Shown: one piece after another, positions 38,223-47,478 of the stretch | How positions within the stretch are numbered: position 1 is the stretch's first letter | How the letters are laid out: each line of letters starts with the position of its first letter | NCBI RefSeq assembly: GCF_036053395.1 | Contig: NZ_CP107942.1 | Location: 9,146,001 to 9,210,000, forward strand | Direction: 5' to 3' | Source: Actinoplanes sp. NBC_00393 | Lineage (GTDB): Bacteria; Actinomycetota; Actinomycetes; Mycobacteriales; Micromonosporaceae | DNA: 64,000 nucleotides | Notes under the pieces: model-generated | The model's database searches: none | What the model saw: only the letters and a program-made list of their open reading frames with translations | What the model was told of the DNA's origin: nothing | Position numbers and translations under genes: made by a program

Positions 38223-39998
38223 ATGCGAATGAACCTTTTTCAACGTGGCGAGGCCGGCAGTACCTGGAAGCGGTCAACGGCCCGGCGCCGTTGGGCTCGA
38301 AGCCAGGTGGAAAAAGGTTCACTGCCCGAGCCGGATCCCGGCCTGCCCGACTCTCGGTCCGCCCTGCGTTATCTGTACTGGTTGGTCCGGTCCGCCCGCT
38401 TGACGACGATCGCCGCTGCGTTGCTCGCGATCGCCTGGATGGGATGTCAGGCGCTGGCTCCGGCGGTCGTCGGCCTGTCCGTCGACGCGGCCGTGGACCG
38501 CGACTGGCGTGCCCTGCTCGGCTGGGTCGCGATCCTGCTCGGGGTCGGCGCCGCGCAGGCGGTGGCCGGGATCTGCCGGCACCGGTTCGCCGTGGTGAAT
38601 TGGCTGGGCGCGTCGTTCCGGACGGTGCAGGCGGTGGTCCGGCATGCGAACCGGCTCGGTTCCACCCTGCCGCGCCGGCTCGACGCCGGTGAGGTCGTGG
38701 CGATCGGCACCTCGGACATCACCCACATCGGCGCGGCCGTCGACATCGTCTCCCGGGGTGTCGGCGCGGTGCTCGCGGTCGTCACGGTCACCGTCCTGCT
38801 CTTGCGTACGTCGGTGCCGCTCGGCCTGATCGTGGTGATCGGTGTGCCGCTGCTGATGCTGGTGGTGAGCCTGCTCATCCGTCCCCTGCACCGGCGCCAG
38901 CAGGCGTACCGGGAGAAGCAGGGGCTGCTCACCAGCCGGGCCGCCGACCTGGTCTCCGGTCTGCGGGTGCTGCGCGGCGTCGGCGGCGAGGCGTTGATGG
39001 CGAGCCGCTACCGCCAGGAGTCGCAGCAGCTCGGGGCGGCCGGGGTCTACACCGCGCGGGTGGAAGCTCTGCTCGAGGCGGCGCAGGTGCTGCTCCAAGG
39101 GGCGCTGCTGGTGTCGGTCACCCTGGTGGGGGCACGGTTCGCGTCGAACGGGCAGATCACGGTCGGGCAGTTCGTGTCGTTCTACGCGTACGCGGCGTTC
39201 CTGGTGGCGCCGCTGCGGCAGCTCACCGACGCGATCGACAAGCTGACCCGCGGCCACGTCTCGGCCCGCCGGGTGGTGGCGATGCTCGGGGTGGAGAGCG
39301 ACCTGCCCGATGCGCCGCGGGCAGGACCGCTGCCGGCCGGTGAGCTGGCCGACCCGGACTCGGGACTGCGGATCCCGGCGAACCGGTTCACGGCGATCGT
39401 CGCGGCGGAACCGGTGGACGCGGCCCGGATCGCCGATCGGCTGGGCCGGTACGCGGACGGGGCGACCCTCGGTGGCGTACCGCTGGCGGACGTGACCCTG
39501 GCCTCGGTGCGGGAGCGGATCCTGGTCGTCGAGAACGAGGCCCGGCTCTTCTCCGGCCGGTTGCGGGCCGACCTGGATCCCTACGACCGGGGCACTCTCG
39601 AGGCGGCACTGGAGGCCGCGGCCGCGACCGACATCGTCGAGGAACTGCCGGACGGTGTGCGGAACATGGTCGACGAGCGCGGACGCTCCTTCTCCGGCGG
39701 GCAGCAGCAACGCCTCCGGCTGGTCCGGGCACTGGTCGCCGACCCGGAGATCCTGATCCTGGTCGAGCCGACGAACGCGGTGGACGCGCACACCGAGGCG
39801 CGGATCGCGGCCGGGGTACGGGAGATGCGCGCCGGGCGTACGACGGTGATCTGCACGTCGAGCCCGCTGGTGCTGAGCCGCGTCGACCGCGTCTGCTACC
39901 TCGAGTCCGGCCGGGTGGTCGCCGCCGGATCGCATGCCGACCTGCTCCGATCCCATCCCCGGTACGCCCGGATGGTGCAGCGTGAGGATCAGCCGTGA
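38223..39998 (+). CDS. ABC exporter half-transporter with degenerate ATPase domain
   Basis: 591 aa from ATG 38223, or 563 aa from GTG 38307, which skips the repeat-derived N-terminus. A six-helix membrane domain (about 60-340) includes LTTIAAALLAIAWMGCQALAPAVVG and AVVTVTVLLLRTSVPLGLIVVIGVPLLM. The ATPase domain lacks a Walker A motif: the equivalent segment reads AIVAAEPVDAARIAD without GxxGxGKS/T. The signature FSGGQQQRLRL (about 490) is perfect. Walker B reads ILILVEPTNAVD, with Val for the metal-binding Asp but the Glu kept, and the H-loop reads CTSSPLVLS without His. It overlaps the partner gene by 4 bp. A heterodimeric drug- or peptide-type exporter is inferred. Confidence 0.88.
   Translation: MRMNLFQRGEAGSTWKRSTARRRWARSQVEKGSLPEPDPGLPDSRSALRYLYWLVRSARLTTIAAALLAIAWMGCQALAPAVVGLSVDAAVDRDWRALLGWVAILLGVGAAQAVAGICRHRFAVVNWLGASFRTVQAVVRHANRLGSTLPRRLDAGEVVAIGTSDITHIGAAVDIVSRGVGAVLAVVTVTVLLLRTSVPLGLIVVIGVPLLMLVVSLLIRPLHRRQQAYREKQGLLTSRAADLVSGLRVLRGVGGEALMASRYRQESQQLGAAGVYTARVEALLEAAQVLLQGALLVSVTLVGARFASNGQITVGQFVSFYAYAAFLVAPLRQLTDAIDKLTRGHVSARRVVAMLGVESDLPDAPRAGPLPAGELADPDSGLRIPANRFTAIVAAEPVDAARIADRLGRYADGATLGGVPLADVTLASVRERILVVENEARLFSGRLRADLDPYDRGTLEAALEAAAATDIVEELPDGVRNMVDERGRSFSGGQQQRLRLVRALVADPEILILVEPTNAVDAHTEARIAAGVREMRAGRTTVICTSSPLVLSRVDRVCYLESGRVVAAGSHADLLRSHPRYARMVQREDQP
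38230..38321. repeat. 92-bp unit with 20-bp imperfect inverted ends overlapping an ABC gene start
   Basis: The left end TGAACCTTTTTCAACGTGGC (38230-38249) and right end GCCAGGTGGAAAAAGGTTCA (38302-38321) are inverted copies matching at 18 of 20 positions. An inner stem, CAACGGC/GCCGTTG, lies at 38275-38293. The whole could fold into a single cruciform or hairpin. No obvious target duplication. It covers codons 3-33 of the longest reading frame of the following gene, whose predicted N-terminus there is not family-like. Confidence 0.75.
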
Positions 39999-41764
39999 GC
40001 CGCGCGCTGCCGGTGGCGGACTCGGTACAGGTCCGCCGGTACGCGCGTGACCTGGTCCGCCGCTACCCGGCCCTGTTCCGGGCGACCGTCGGCCTGCACG
40101 TCGCCGCCGCCCTGGCCGCCCTGGCCGGGCCGCGGCTGCTCGGCAACCTGGTGGAGGCCATCCGCGACGGCGCCACCGTCGCGGCACTGGACCGGCTGAT
40201 CTTCACGATCGCGGGATTCGTGCTGCTGCGCGGGATCCTGACCCGGTTCGCGTACCTCGCCTCGGCTCGTCTCGGGGAGCGGATCCTGGCCCGGCTCCGC
40301 GAGGAGTTCCTCTGCCGGGTGCTGACCCTGCCGCTGGCCACAGTGGAGTCGGCGGGCACCGGTGACCTGCTGACCCGGACCACCCGGGACGTGGACGCGC
40401 TGTCCAAGTGCGTCCGGTTCGCGGTGCCGGAAACCATGATCGCAATGATCACGCTGGTCCTGGTGGTCGTCGCGTTGCTGCTGGTCAGTCCGCTGTTCGC
40501 GGTGCCACTGCTGATCGGCGTGCCGATCATGGTGATCGGCACGCGCTGGTATCTGCGCCGGGCGCCGTCCGCGTATCTGCGGCAGAACGCGGCGTACTCG
40601 GACGTGACCGAGGGACTGAGCGAGACGGTCGAGGGCGCGCGGACCGTCGAGGCGCTGGGTCGCCAGCGGCAGCGGATCGAGCGGACCGACAAGGACCTGC
40701 GGAAGTCCTGGCGGGCTGAGCGGTACACGCTGTTCCTGCGTACCGTCTGGTGGCCGATGATCGAGATCAGCTACGTCCTGCCGGTGGCGGTCACCCTGCT
40801 CTACGGCGGCTGGCTGAACCTGCGCGGCCTGGTGACCCTGGGCCAGCTGACCTCGGCGGTGATCTACGTCCAGTTGCTGGTCGACCCGCTGGACCGGCTC
40901 TCCGGCTGGCTGGACGAACTGGAGGTCGGCGCGGCCTCGCTGGCCCGGCTGCTCGGTGTCGCAGCGGTGGCGGCGCCGATGCCGGCGACCGTGCCGGAGA
41001 TCCCCGACAACCGCATCGAGATGCGCGGTGTCCACTTCGCCTACCAGGCCGATCGCGAGGTACTGCACGGCGTCGACCTGATCCTGGAACCGGGCGAGCG
41101 GCTGGCCGTGGTCGGCGTCTCGGGCGCCGGGAAGTCCACTCTGGGCCGCCTGCTCGCCGGCGTGTACCAGCCGACCAGGGGCATCGTCACGGTGGGCGGG
41201 GTGTCGCTCGGGGAACTGCCGCCCGAACGGTTGCGTGCCGAGGTCGCGCTGGTCACCCAGGAACATCACATCTTCATCGGCACGCTGCGCGACAACGTCG
41301 CGATGGCACGTCCCGGCGTGCCGGAGGGCGAGGTACGCGCAGCGCTCACCGCCATGCACGCGCAGAACTGGGTGGACCGCCTGCCGAACGGGCTGGACAC
41401 CGTGGTCGGCGCCGGCGGGCATCTGCTGTCGCCCGCTCAGGCGCAGCAGGTGGCGCTGGCCCGGCTGATCCTCGCCGATCCCCACACGCTGGTCCTCGAC
41501 GAGGCCACCGCGCTGCTGGACCCACGGGCGGCCCGCGACCTGGAACGGTCCCTGGCGGCGGTGGTGCGCGGCCGCACGGTGGTGGCGATCGCGCACCGCC
41601 TGTTCTCGGCACACGACGCCGACCGGGTGGCGGTGGTCGAGGACGGCCGGATCGTCGAGGTCGGGCCGCACGACAAGCTGGTGGCGGCGGGTGGGGCGTA
41701 CGCGGCTCTGTGGCGCTCCTGGCAGGGCAGCCCGGACCCGTGGCTGGTCAACAGGGCTGTTTGA
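39995..41764 (+). CDS. ABC exporter half-transporter with intact Walker motifs and altered signature
   Basis: 589 aa. Six-helix membrane domain (about 20-325), then an ATPase domain with good Walker A VVGVSGAGKSTLGRLLAG (about 370-387), Q-loop VTQEHHIF, Walker B TLVLDEATALLD and H-loop VVAIAHRLFS. The signature is altered to LSPAQAQQVAL in place of LSGGQ. The features lost here are those kept by the partner and the reverse, so the pair should have one proper ATP site (this protein's Walker motifs with the partner's signature) and one dead site. GTG 39995 overlaps the partner's stop. Its last codons form one arm of a terminator hairpin. Confidence 0.9.
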   Translation: MSRALPVADSVQVRRYARDLVRRYPALFRATVGLHVAAALAALAGPRLLGNLVEAIRDGATVAALDRLIFTIAGFVLLRGILTRFAYLASARLGERILARLREEFLCRVLTLPLATVESAGTGDLLTRTTRDVDALSKCVRFAVPETMIAMITLVLVVVALLLVSPLFAVPLLIGVPIMVIGTRWYLRRAPSAYLRQNAAYSDVTEGLSETVEGARTVEALGRQRQRIERTDKDLRKSWRAERYTLFLRTVWWPMIEISYVLPVAVTLLYGGWLNLRGLVTLGQLTSAVIYVQLLVDPLDRLSGWLDELEVGAASLARLLGVAAVAAPMPATVPEIPDNRIEMRGVHFAYQADREVLHGVDLILEPGERLAVVGVSGAGKSTLGRLLAGVYQPTRGIVTVGGVSLGELPPERLRAEVALVTQEHHIFIGTLRDNVAMARPGVPEGEVRAALTAMHAQNWVDRLPNGLDTVVGAGGHLLSPAQAQQVALARLILADPHTLVLDEATALLDPRAARDLERSLAAVVRGRTVVAIAHRLFSAHDADRVAVVEDGRIVEVGPHDKLVAAGGAYAALWRSWQGSPDPWLVNRAV

Positions 41765-41797
41765 GCGACGCCGGAACAGCCCTGTCAACCAGCCACG
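41739..41797 (+). terminator. Long hairpin at the end of the ABC exporter operon
   Basis: The 24-base left arm (41739-41762, containing GTGGCTGGT and ACAGGGCTGTT) lies in the last codons and stop of the gene; the right arm is 41774-41797. Twenty-two positions pair (one as G-U) with a two-base mismatch, around an 11-base loop. No T-run follows, as is common in actinomycete terminators. Confidence 0.65.
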
Positions 41798-41818
41798 TTG
41801 CCCGGCCGAGCAACGCAA

Positions 41819-41846
41819 AGGGCGCGCCGGCATGCCGGCGCGCCCT
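41819..41846. terminator. Perfect 28-bp palindrome between convergent genes
   Basis: AGGGCGCGCCGGCA followed by its exact inverse, with no unpaired centre beyond the minimal loop. It sits 17 bp past the groEL stop (minus strand) and 55 bp past the ABC gene stop (plus strand), so it can end transcription from both sides. Confidence 0.7.
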
Positions 41847-41862
41847 GCGTGTGAGTGCTCGG

Positions 41863-43530
<1,668 letters not shown>

Positions 43531-43539
43531 TCACGCACC

Positions 43540-43574
43540 GACGCCCTGCCCCGATTTCGTCGGAACAGGGCGTC
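43540..43574 (-). promoter_or_regulatory. Hairpin in the groES-groEL intercistronic gap
   Basis: GACGCCCTG (43540-43548) pairs perfectly with CAGGGCGTC (43566-43574), with an inner CCGA/TCGG stem. It lies just after the groES stop and before the groEL ribosome binding site. No T-run. It may stabilise or process the shared mRNA or cause partial termination. Confidence 0.55.
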
Positions 43575-43592
43575 TGCGCAGTCAGTTAGGTC

Positions 43593-43907
43593 TTACTTCT
43601 CGATGACCGCGAGGACGTCGCGGGCGGAGAGCACCAGGTACTCCTCGCCGGCGTACTTGACCTCGGTGCCGCCGTACTTCGAGTAGAGGACCACGTCGCC
43701 GACCTTGACATCGAGCGGAACGCGGTTGCCCTTGTCGTCGATCCGGCCGGGGCCGACAGCGAGGACGGTGCCCTCCTGCGGCTTCTCCTTCGCGGTGTCG
43801 GGGATCACGATGCCGGACGCGGTGGTGGTCTCGGCCTCGTTCGCCTGGACCACGATGCGGTCCTCGAGCGGCTTGATCGCAACCTTGGTCGCGGTAGTCA
43901 CGGGCAT
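43593..43907 (-). CDS. groES: Co-chaperonin GroES
   Basis: 104 aa 10-kDa co-chaperonin. [16 protein letters not shown] at the start, the mobile loop [23 protein letters not shown], and [24 protein letters not shown] are standard. ATG 43907 follows GGAGGGTATGCC. The gene leads the groES-groEL1 operon and is preceded by two CIRCE operators and a clear promoter, about 125-200 bp upstream. Confidence 0.96.
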   Translation of the reverse strand: MPVTTATKVAIKPLEDRIVVQANEAETTTASGIVIPDTAKEKPQEGTVLAVGPGRIDDKGNRVPLDVKVGDVVLYSKYGGTEVKYAGEEYLVLSARDVLAVIEK

Positions 43908-44032
43908 ACCCTCCTGGGTACAGGTTTCGCCGGCCTTGAACCAGGCCGGTCTGATGCCTCATGCCACCGGGCGGGGCCGTCGTCGCGGGTGCCGGTCCGC
44001 CTGGTGCCTAACCGCACGGACGGGCCGGGCGG

Positions 44033-44059
44033 CTGGCACCCTCATGTTGAGAGTGCTAA
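44033..44059 (-). promoter_or_regulatory. CIRCE operator 2 (promoter-proximal downstream copy)
   Basis: Read on the minus strand: TTAGCACTC, nine bases, GGGTGCCAG. The left half matches the CIRCE consensus (TTAGCACTC-N9-GAGTGCTAA) completely, the right half at 6 of 9. It covers the expected transcription start of groES. HrcA repressor binding is expected. Confidence 0.85.
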
Positions 44060-44063
44060 CCGG

Positions 44064-44092
44064 AGACTATTCCGGAACTAGCACTCCGTCAA
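44064..44092 (-). promoter_or_regulatory. Vegetative promoter of groES-groEL1
   Basis: On the minus strand: -35 TTGACG (44092-44087), 17-bp spacer, -10 TAGTCT (44069-44064). The -35 lies in the spacer of the upstream CIRCE and the start site falls in the downstream CIRCE, so HrcA at either site would block polymerase. Confidence 0.8.
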
Positions 44093-44104
44093 CCAGAGTG
44101 CCAA
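44078..44104 (-). promoter_or_regulatory. CIRCE operator 1 (overlaps the -35 box)
   Basis: Read on the minus strand: TTGGCACTC, nine bases (TGGTTGACG), GAGTGCTAG; each half matches CIRCE at 8 of 9 positions. Two CIRCE sites in tandem before groES are also known in Streptomyces. Confidence 0.9.
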
Positions 44105-44122
44105 CCTGTCACGCCAGGGAGA

Positions 44123-45307
44123 ATGCCTGGTGTGACCTCTGAGCCGTTGTCGTTGTTGCGTACCCCGGAAGGGGCGGAAGCCCTGGCCGTGGCGGCCGAG
44201 ATCGGCGGCGGTGAGCCACTCGCCGCGGCCTCGGCCATGCGGGCCCGGGGCATCGGCGCGGAGCTCGCCGCAGCCGCCTTGACCCAGGCTAGTTTGCGCG
44301 AGCGCGCGGCGATGAAGTTCGGGCCGGACGCGGCGCGGATGTTCTTCACCCGGGCCGGACTGGAGCAGGCGACGCGAGCGGTGGTCGCCGACCGGCGAGC
44401 GAGGCGCCTCGCGGCCGCCGGCGTGCGAACGATGGCCGACCTGGGCTGCGGGCTGGGCTCCGACGCGCTGGCGGCGGCACGTCAGGGCATCCGGGTGTAC
44501 GCCGTGGACGCCGATCCCTCGACCGCGGCGATGGCGGCCGCGAACGCCGAAGCCGCCGGGCTGGCCGACCTGATCACCGTGGCCTGCGCCGACGCGACCA
44601 CGGTGGAGGTGGAGGGCTACGACGCGGTCTTCGCCGACCCGGCCCGGCGGCAGGCCGGCCGGGGACGGGTGTTCGACCCGAAGGCGTACTCGCCGCCCTG
44701 GGACTTCGTGATCGGGCTGGCCGGCCGGGTGCCGCGTACCGTGCTCAAGCTCGCCCCCGGGATCGACCACGGGCTGCTGCCGCCGGGTGCCGAGGGGGAG
44801 TGGGTGAGCGTCGGCGGGGACCTGGTGGAGGCGGCGTTCTGGTGCGGGCCGCTGGCCGCGGCGCCCCGCCGGGCCACGCTGCTCGGCCGGGACACCGCGG
44901 AACTCACCGGTTCCGGCACCGACGCCGCGCCGGTCGGGCCGATCGGCGCCTGGATCTACGACCCCGACCCGGCGGTGGTCCGATCGCACCTGGTCGCCGA
45001 GTTCGCCGAGACGATCGGTGGACGGCTGGCCGACCCGTCGATCGCCTACGTCTACACCGACGAGCCGGTGGACACTCCGTACGGCCGGCGGCTCGGCGTG
45101 ACCGACGTGCTGCCGTTCTCCCTGAAGCGGCTGCGGGCGCTGTTGCGCGAGCGTGGCGTCGGCCGGCTGGAGATCCGCAAGCGCGGCTCGGCGCTGATCC
45201 CCGACCAGTTGCGCCGGGATCTGAAGCTGTCCGGGCCGAACGCGGCCGGTCTGGTGCTCACCCGGGTGGACGGGGCACCGCTCGCGCTTCTGACAACAAC
45301 GTCGTAA
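44123..45307 (+). CDS. SAM-dependent methyltransferase with THUMP-like domain
   Basis: 394 aa. The SAM motif MADLGCGLGSDALAAARQG is near 105-123, the acidic loop VYAVDADPSTAAMA follows, then AVFADPARRQAGRGRVF as motif IV (DPARR in place of DPPY), seen in the THUMP-like methyltransferase family. The C-terminal 90 residues (TDVLPFSLKRLRALLRERGVGRLEIRKRGS) match the THUMP-like domain thought to bind RNA. The substrate is unknown. It is divergent from groES; its ATG lies only 19 bp from the first CIRCE site, so its promoter must overlap that regulatory region. Confidence 0.85.
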   Translation: MPGVTSEPLSLLRTPEGAEALAVAAEIGGGEPLAAASAMRARGIGAELAAAALTQASLRERAAMKFGPDAARMFFTRAGLEQATRAVVADRRARRLAAAGVRTMADLGCGLGSDALAAARQGIRVYAVDADPSTAAMAAANAEAAGLADLITVACADATTVEVEGYDAVFADPARRQAGRGRVFDPKAYSPPWDFVIGLAGRVPRTVLKLAPGIDHGLLPPGAEGEWVSVGGDLVEAAFWCGPLAAAPRRATLLGRDTAELTGSGTDAAPVGPIGAWIYDPDPAVVRSHLVAEFAETIGGRLADPSIAYVYTDEPVDTPYGRRLGVTDVLPFSLKRLRALLRERGVGRLEIRKRGSALIPDQLRRDLKLSGPNAAGLVLTRVDGAPLALLTTTS

Positions 45308-45359
45308 CAGGTGGTTATCGGGCGCGCCTGGTGATCGTTCACCGGAGTAGCGTGCGCCC

Positions 45360-45842
45360 ATGGCCAAGAAAGCGGCCGGTACGCCGGCCACCGTCTTGCT
45401 GACCGCGGAACGGGTTCCACACACCCTCCATCCGTACGAGGTCTCCCCGGAGGCGCCCAACTACGGCGCTCTCGTCGCGCAGGCCCTCGGCGTCGAGCCG
45501 GAGCGGCTCTTCAAGACGTTGATCGCCGAGGTCGATGGGCGGCTGGTCGTCGGCGTCGTGCCGGTGACCGGCGATTTGGACCTGAAGGCGCTGGCCGCCG
45601 CGGCCGGGGGCAAGCGCGCGGCGCTCGCCGACCGGGTCGCGGCCGAGCGCAGCAGCGGTTATGTGCGCGGCGGGATCAGTCCGCTCGGCCAGCGCAAGCG
45701 CCTGCCCACGGTGGTCGACGACTCGGCATCCGGATTGGACGTGATGTATGTCTCGGCGGGCCGTCGCGGGCTTCAGGTCGCGCTCTCGCCGGGCGATCTG
45801 CTCCGGCTGACCGGGGCGACGCTGGCGCCGATCCGGGGCTGA
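45360..45842 (+). CDS. ybaK: Aminoacyl-tRNA deacylase YbaK/EbsC
   Basis: 160 aa. Cys-tRNA(Pro)-type deacylase: TPATVLLTAERVPHTLHPYE, YGALVAQALGVEPERLFKTLIAEVDG, VVGVVPVTGDLDLKALAAAAGGKRAALAD, then YVRGGISPLGQRKRLPTVVD, the conserved GGxSPxGxKKxLP region. It clears Cys mischarged onto tRNA-Pro. ATG 45360 has TAGCGT six bases upstream and no Shine-Dalgarno, so a leaderless mRNA is likely. Confidence 0.93.
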   Translation: MAKKAAGTPATVLLTAERVPHTLHPYEVSPEAPNYGALVAQALGVEPERLFKTLIAEVDGRLVVGVVPVTGDLDLKALAAAAGGKRAALADRVAAERSSGYVRGGISPLGQRKRLPTVVDDSASGLDVMYVSAGRRGLQVALSPGDLLRLTGATLAPIRG

Positions 45843-46204
45843 GTCCCGTTGATCCGCACCGGTCGCGCGATCGTAGTCAGCGGACGAAAAGGTCTGTTCT
45901 TAGGGGTTCTCGTCCCACCGGACACGAATGTTACCTAGCGTTACCTCGTGGGATCTCTGGAAGCACCTTCCAGGCGCTCAGCGGACCCTTGCGACGCTGC
46001 TGTGTTGCCGGATTGTTATCCCTCGTTACGGGATAGACCCTCGTTGCGGCTTGTGTTGTCGGCCACGATGGGAATACGTTGCCGGGCACAACAAACCGGT
46101 TCCTGATCCATCGGCGTCACCCAGGGGAGCGGTACTCCCAGGCAACGCGACCCTGACAAATCCGAACCAAGGCCCCGGATTTACCCCCCGAAAGGACATA
46201 AGGA
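45843..46204. other. Promoter/operator region of the sugar ABC operon
   Basis: 362 bp without a gene. It holds two GTTACCT words 10 bp apart (45930-45936, 45940-45946) and the inverted repeat at 46017-46035. The end carries AAAGGA, the ribosome binding site of xylF. The leader is long enough for more control elements, but none is recognisable. Confidence 0.55.
46017..46035. promoter_or_regulatory. Inverted repeat TATCCC-N7-GGGATA, candidate operator
   Basis: Perfect 6-bp arms with a 7-bp spacer, 19 bp in all, 170 bp upstream of the sugar-binding protein gene. The ROK-family repressor encoded at the end of this cluster is the natural candidate to bind. Inference from position and symmetry. 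Confidence 0.4.
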
Positions 46205-47314
46205 ATGCGTAAGGGACTGTTCGCCCTTGCCGCGGTCGGCCTGATGGCCACCGGAAGCATGGCCGCATGCGGCGACAACAGCGGCGACTCCGGCACCGAC
46301 AGCGGCAGCGGCAACGCCGCCTCGGCGGGCAAGGTCGGCGTGATCCTGCCCGACACCAAGAGCTCCGCCCGCTGGGCGACCGCCGACCTGAAGTACCTCA
46401 CCGAGGCCTTCAAGGCGGCCGGTGTCGAGGCCGACATCCAGAACGCCCAGGGTGACAAGACCCAGTTCCAGACGATCGCCGACGGCATGATCACCAGCGG
46501 CGTCAAGGTTCTGATGATCGTCAACCTGGACTCCGGCACCGGCAAGGCCGTGCTGGACAAGGCGAAGGCCGCGGGCATCGCGACCATCGACTACGACCGC
46601 CTGACCCTGAACGGCGGCGCGGACTACTACGTGTCGTTCGACAACGTGGCGGTCGGCAAGCTCCAGGGCGAGGGCCTGGTCCAGTGCCTCACCGACCTGA
46701 AGGCCACCAAGCCGGTCGTGGCGCAGCTGCACGGTTCGCCCACCGACAACAACGCCACCCTGTTCAAGGAGGGCTACCAGTCGGTTCTGAAGCCCAAGTT
46801 CGACTCGGGTGAGTACGTGCAGGGCCCGGAAGAGGCCGTTCCGGACTGGGACAACGCCCAGGCCGGCACCATCTTCGAGCAGCAGCTGACCTCGAACAAG
46901 GCGATCAAGGGTGTCCTGGCCGCGAACGACGGCCTCGGCAACGCCGCGATCCAGGTGCTGAAGAAGAACAAGCTGAACGGCCAGGTCCCGGTGACCGGTC
47001 AGGACGCCACCGTGCAGGGTCTGCAGAACATCCTCGCCGGTGACCAGTGCATGACGGTCTACAAGGCCATCAAGAAGGAGGCCGACGCCGCGGCCGAGCT
47101 GGCGATCGCGCTGGCCAAGCAGCAGGCGCCGTCCACCGCCACCGACACGGTGAAGGACGTGGAGTCCGGCAAGGACGTCAAGGCCGTCCTGCTCGACCCG
47201 CAGTCGATCACCAAGGCGAACGTGAAGGACGTCGTCGCTGACGGCTTCGTCACCAAGGAGGAGCTCTGCACCGCCGACTTCGCCAAGGCTTGCACGGACG
47301 CGGGCATCAGCTGA
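46205..47314 (+). CDS. xylF: Xylose-type ABC substrate-binding lipoprotein
   Basis: 369 aa periplasmic-binding-protein-like lipoprotein. Signal MRKGLFALAAVGLMATGSMA with lipobox MAAC (lipidated Cys21), then a Ser/Gly/Asp linker. The binding domain matches XylF: KVGVILPDTKSSARW, ATIDYDRLTLNGGADYYVSFDN, GSPTDNNATLFKEG, GVLAANDGLGNAAIQVL and VTGQDATVQGLQNILAG. It captures a pentose or related sugar outside the membrane. It heads an operon with an ATPase and permease; a strong hairpin right after it should raise its expression over theirs. Confidence 0.88.
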   Translation: MRKGLFALAAVGLMATGSMAACGDNSGDSGTDSGSGNAASAGKVGVILPDTKSSARWATADLKYLTEAFKAAGVEADIQNAQGDKTQFQTIADGMITSGVKVLMIVNLDSGTGKAVLDKAKAAGIATIDYDRLTLNGGADYYVSFDNVAVGKLQGEGLVQCLTDLKATKPVVAQLHGSPTDNNATLFKEGYQSVLKPKFDSGEYVQGPEEAVPDWDNAQAGTIFEQQLTSNKAIKGVLAANDGLGNAAIQVLKKNKLNGQVPVTGQDATVQGLQNILAGDQCMTVYKAIKKEADAAAELAIALAKQQAPSTATDTVKDVESGKDVKAVLLDPQSITKANVKDVVADGFVTKEELCTADFAKACTDAGIS

Positions 47315-47352
47315 CCTTCAGCTGACGAAAAGCCTGATCCGTACGGCTGAGG

Positions 47353-47386
47353 CCGGCGCCGCCCACGTCCGCGTGGGCGGCGCCGG
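47353..47386 (+). terminator. Perfect intercistronic hairpin after xylF
   Basis: A 15-bp perfect stem, CCGGCGCCGCCCACG (47353-47367) with CGTGGGCGGCGCCGG (47372-47386), a TCCG tetraloop, then GGTTTTGC. It is a good intrinsic terminator lying 39 bp after xylF and 93 bp before xylG, probably partial: it would yield abundant binding-protein mRNA and less transporter mRNA. Confidence 0.8.
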
Positions 47387-47478
47387 AGTCGGTTTTGCAA
47401 CACCTCCCGCACGCGGCTAGCCACGACGAAGTGGTGCGGCCTCGACGAAACCGGTCACCGAACGAAGGAGAACCACCC

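Noticed and set aside
44078..44104. Attenuator or terminator reading of the repeats upstream of groES
   Set aside because: The 9-N9-9 geometry and sequence match CIRCE and overlap a promoter.
45930..45946. GTTACCT direct repeat as a defined operator
   Set aside because: Only two 7-bp copies, no known match; kept as a note in the intergenic entry rather than as a site.
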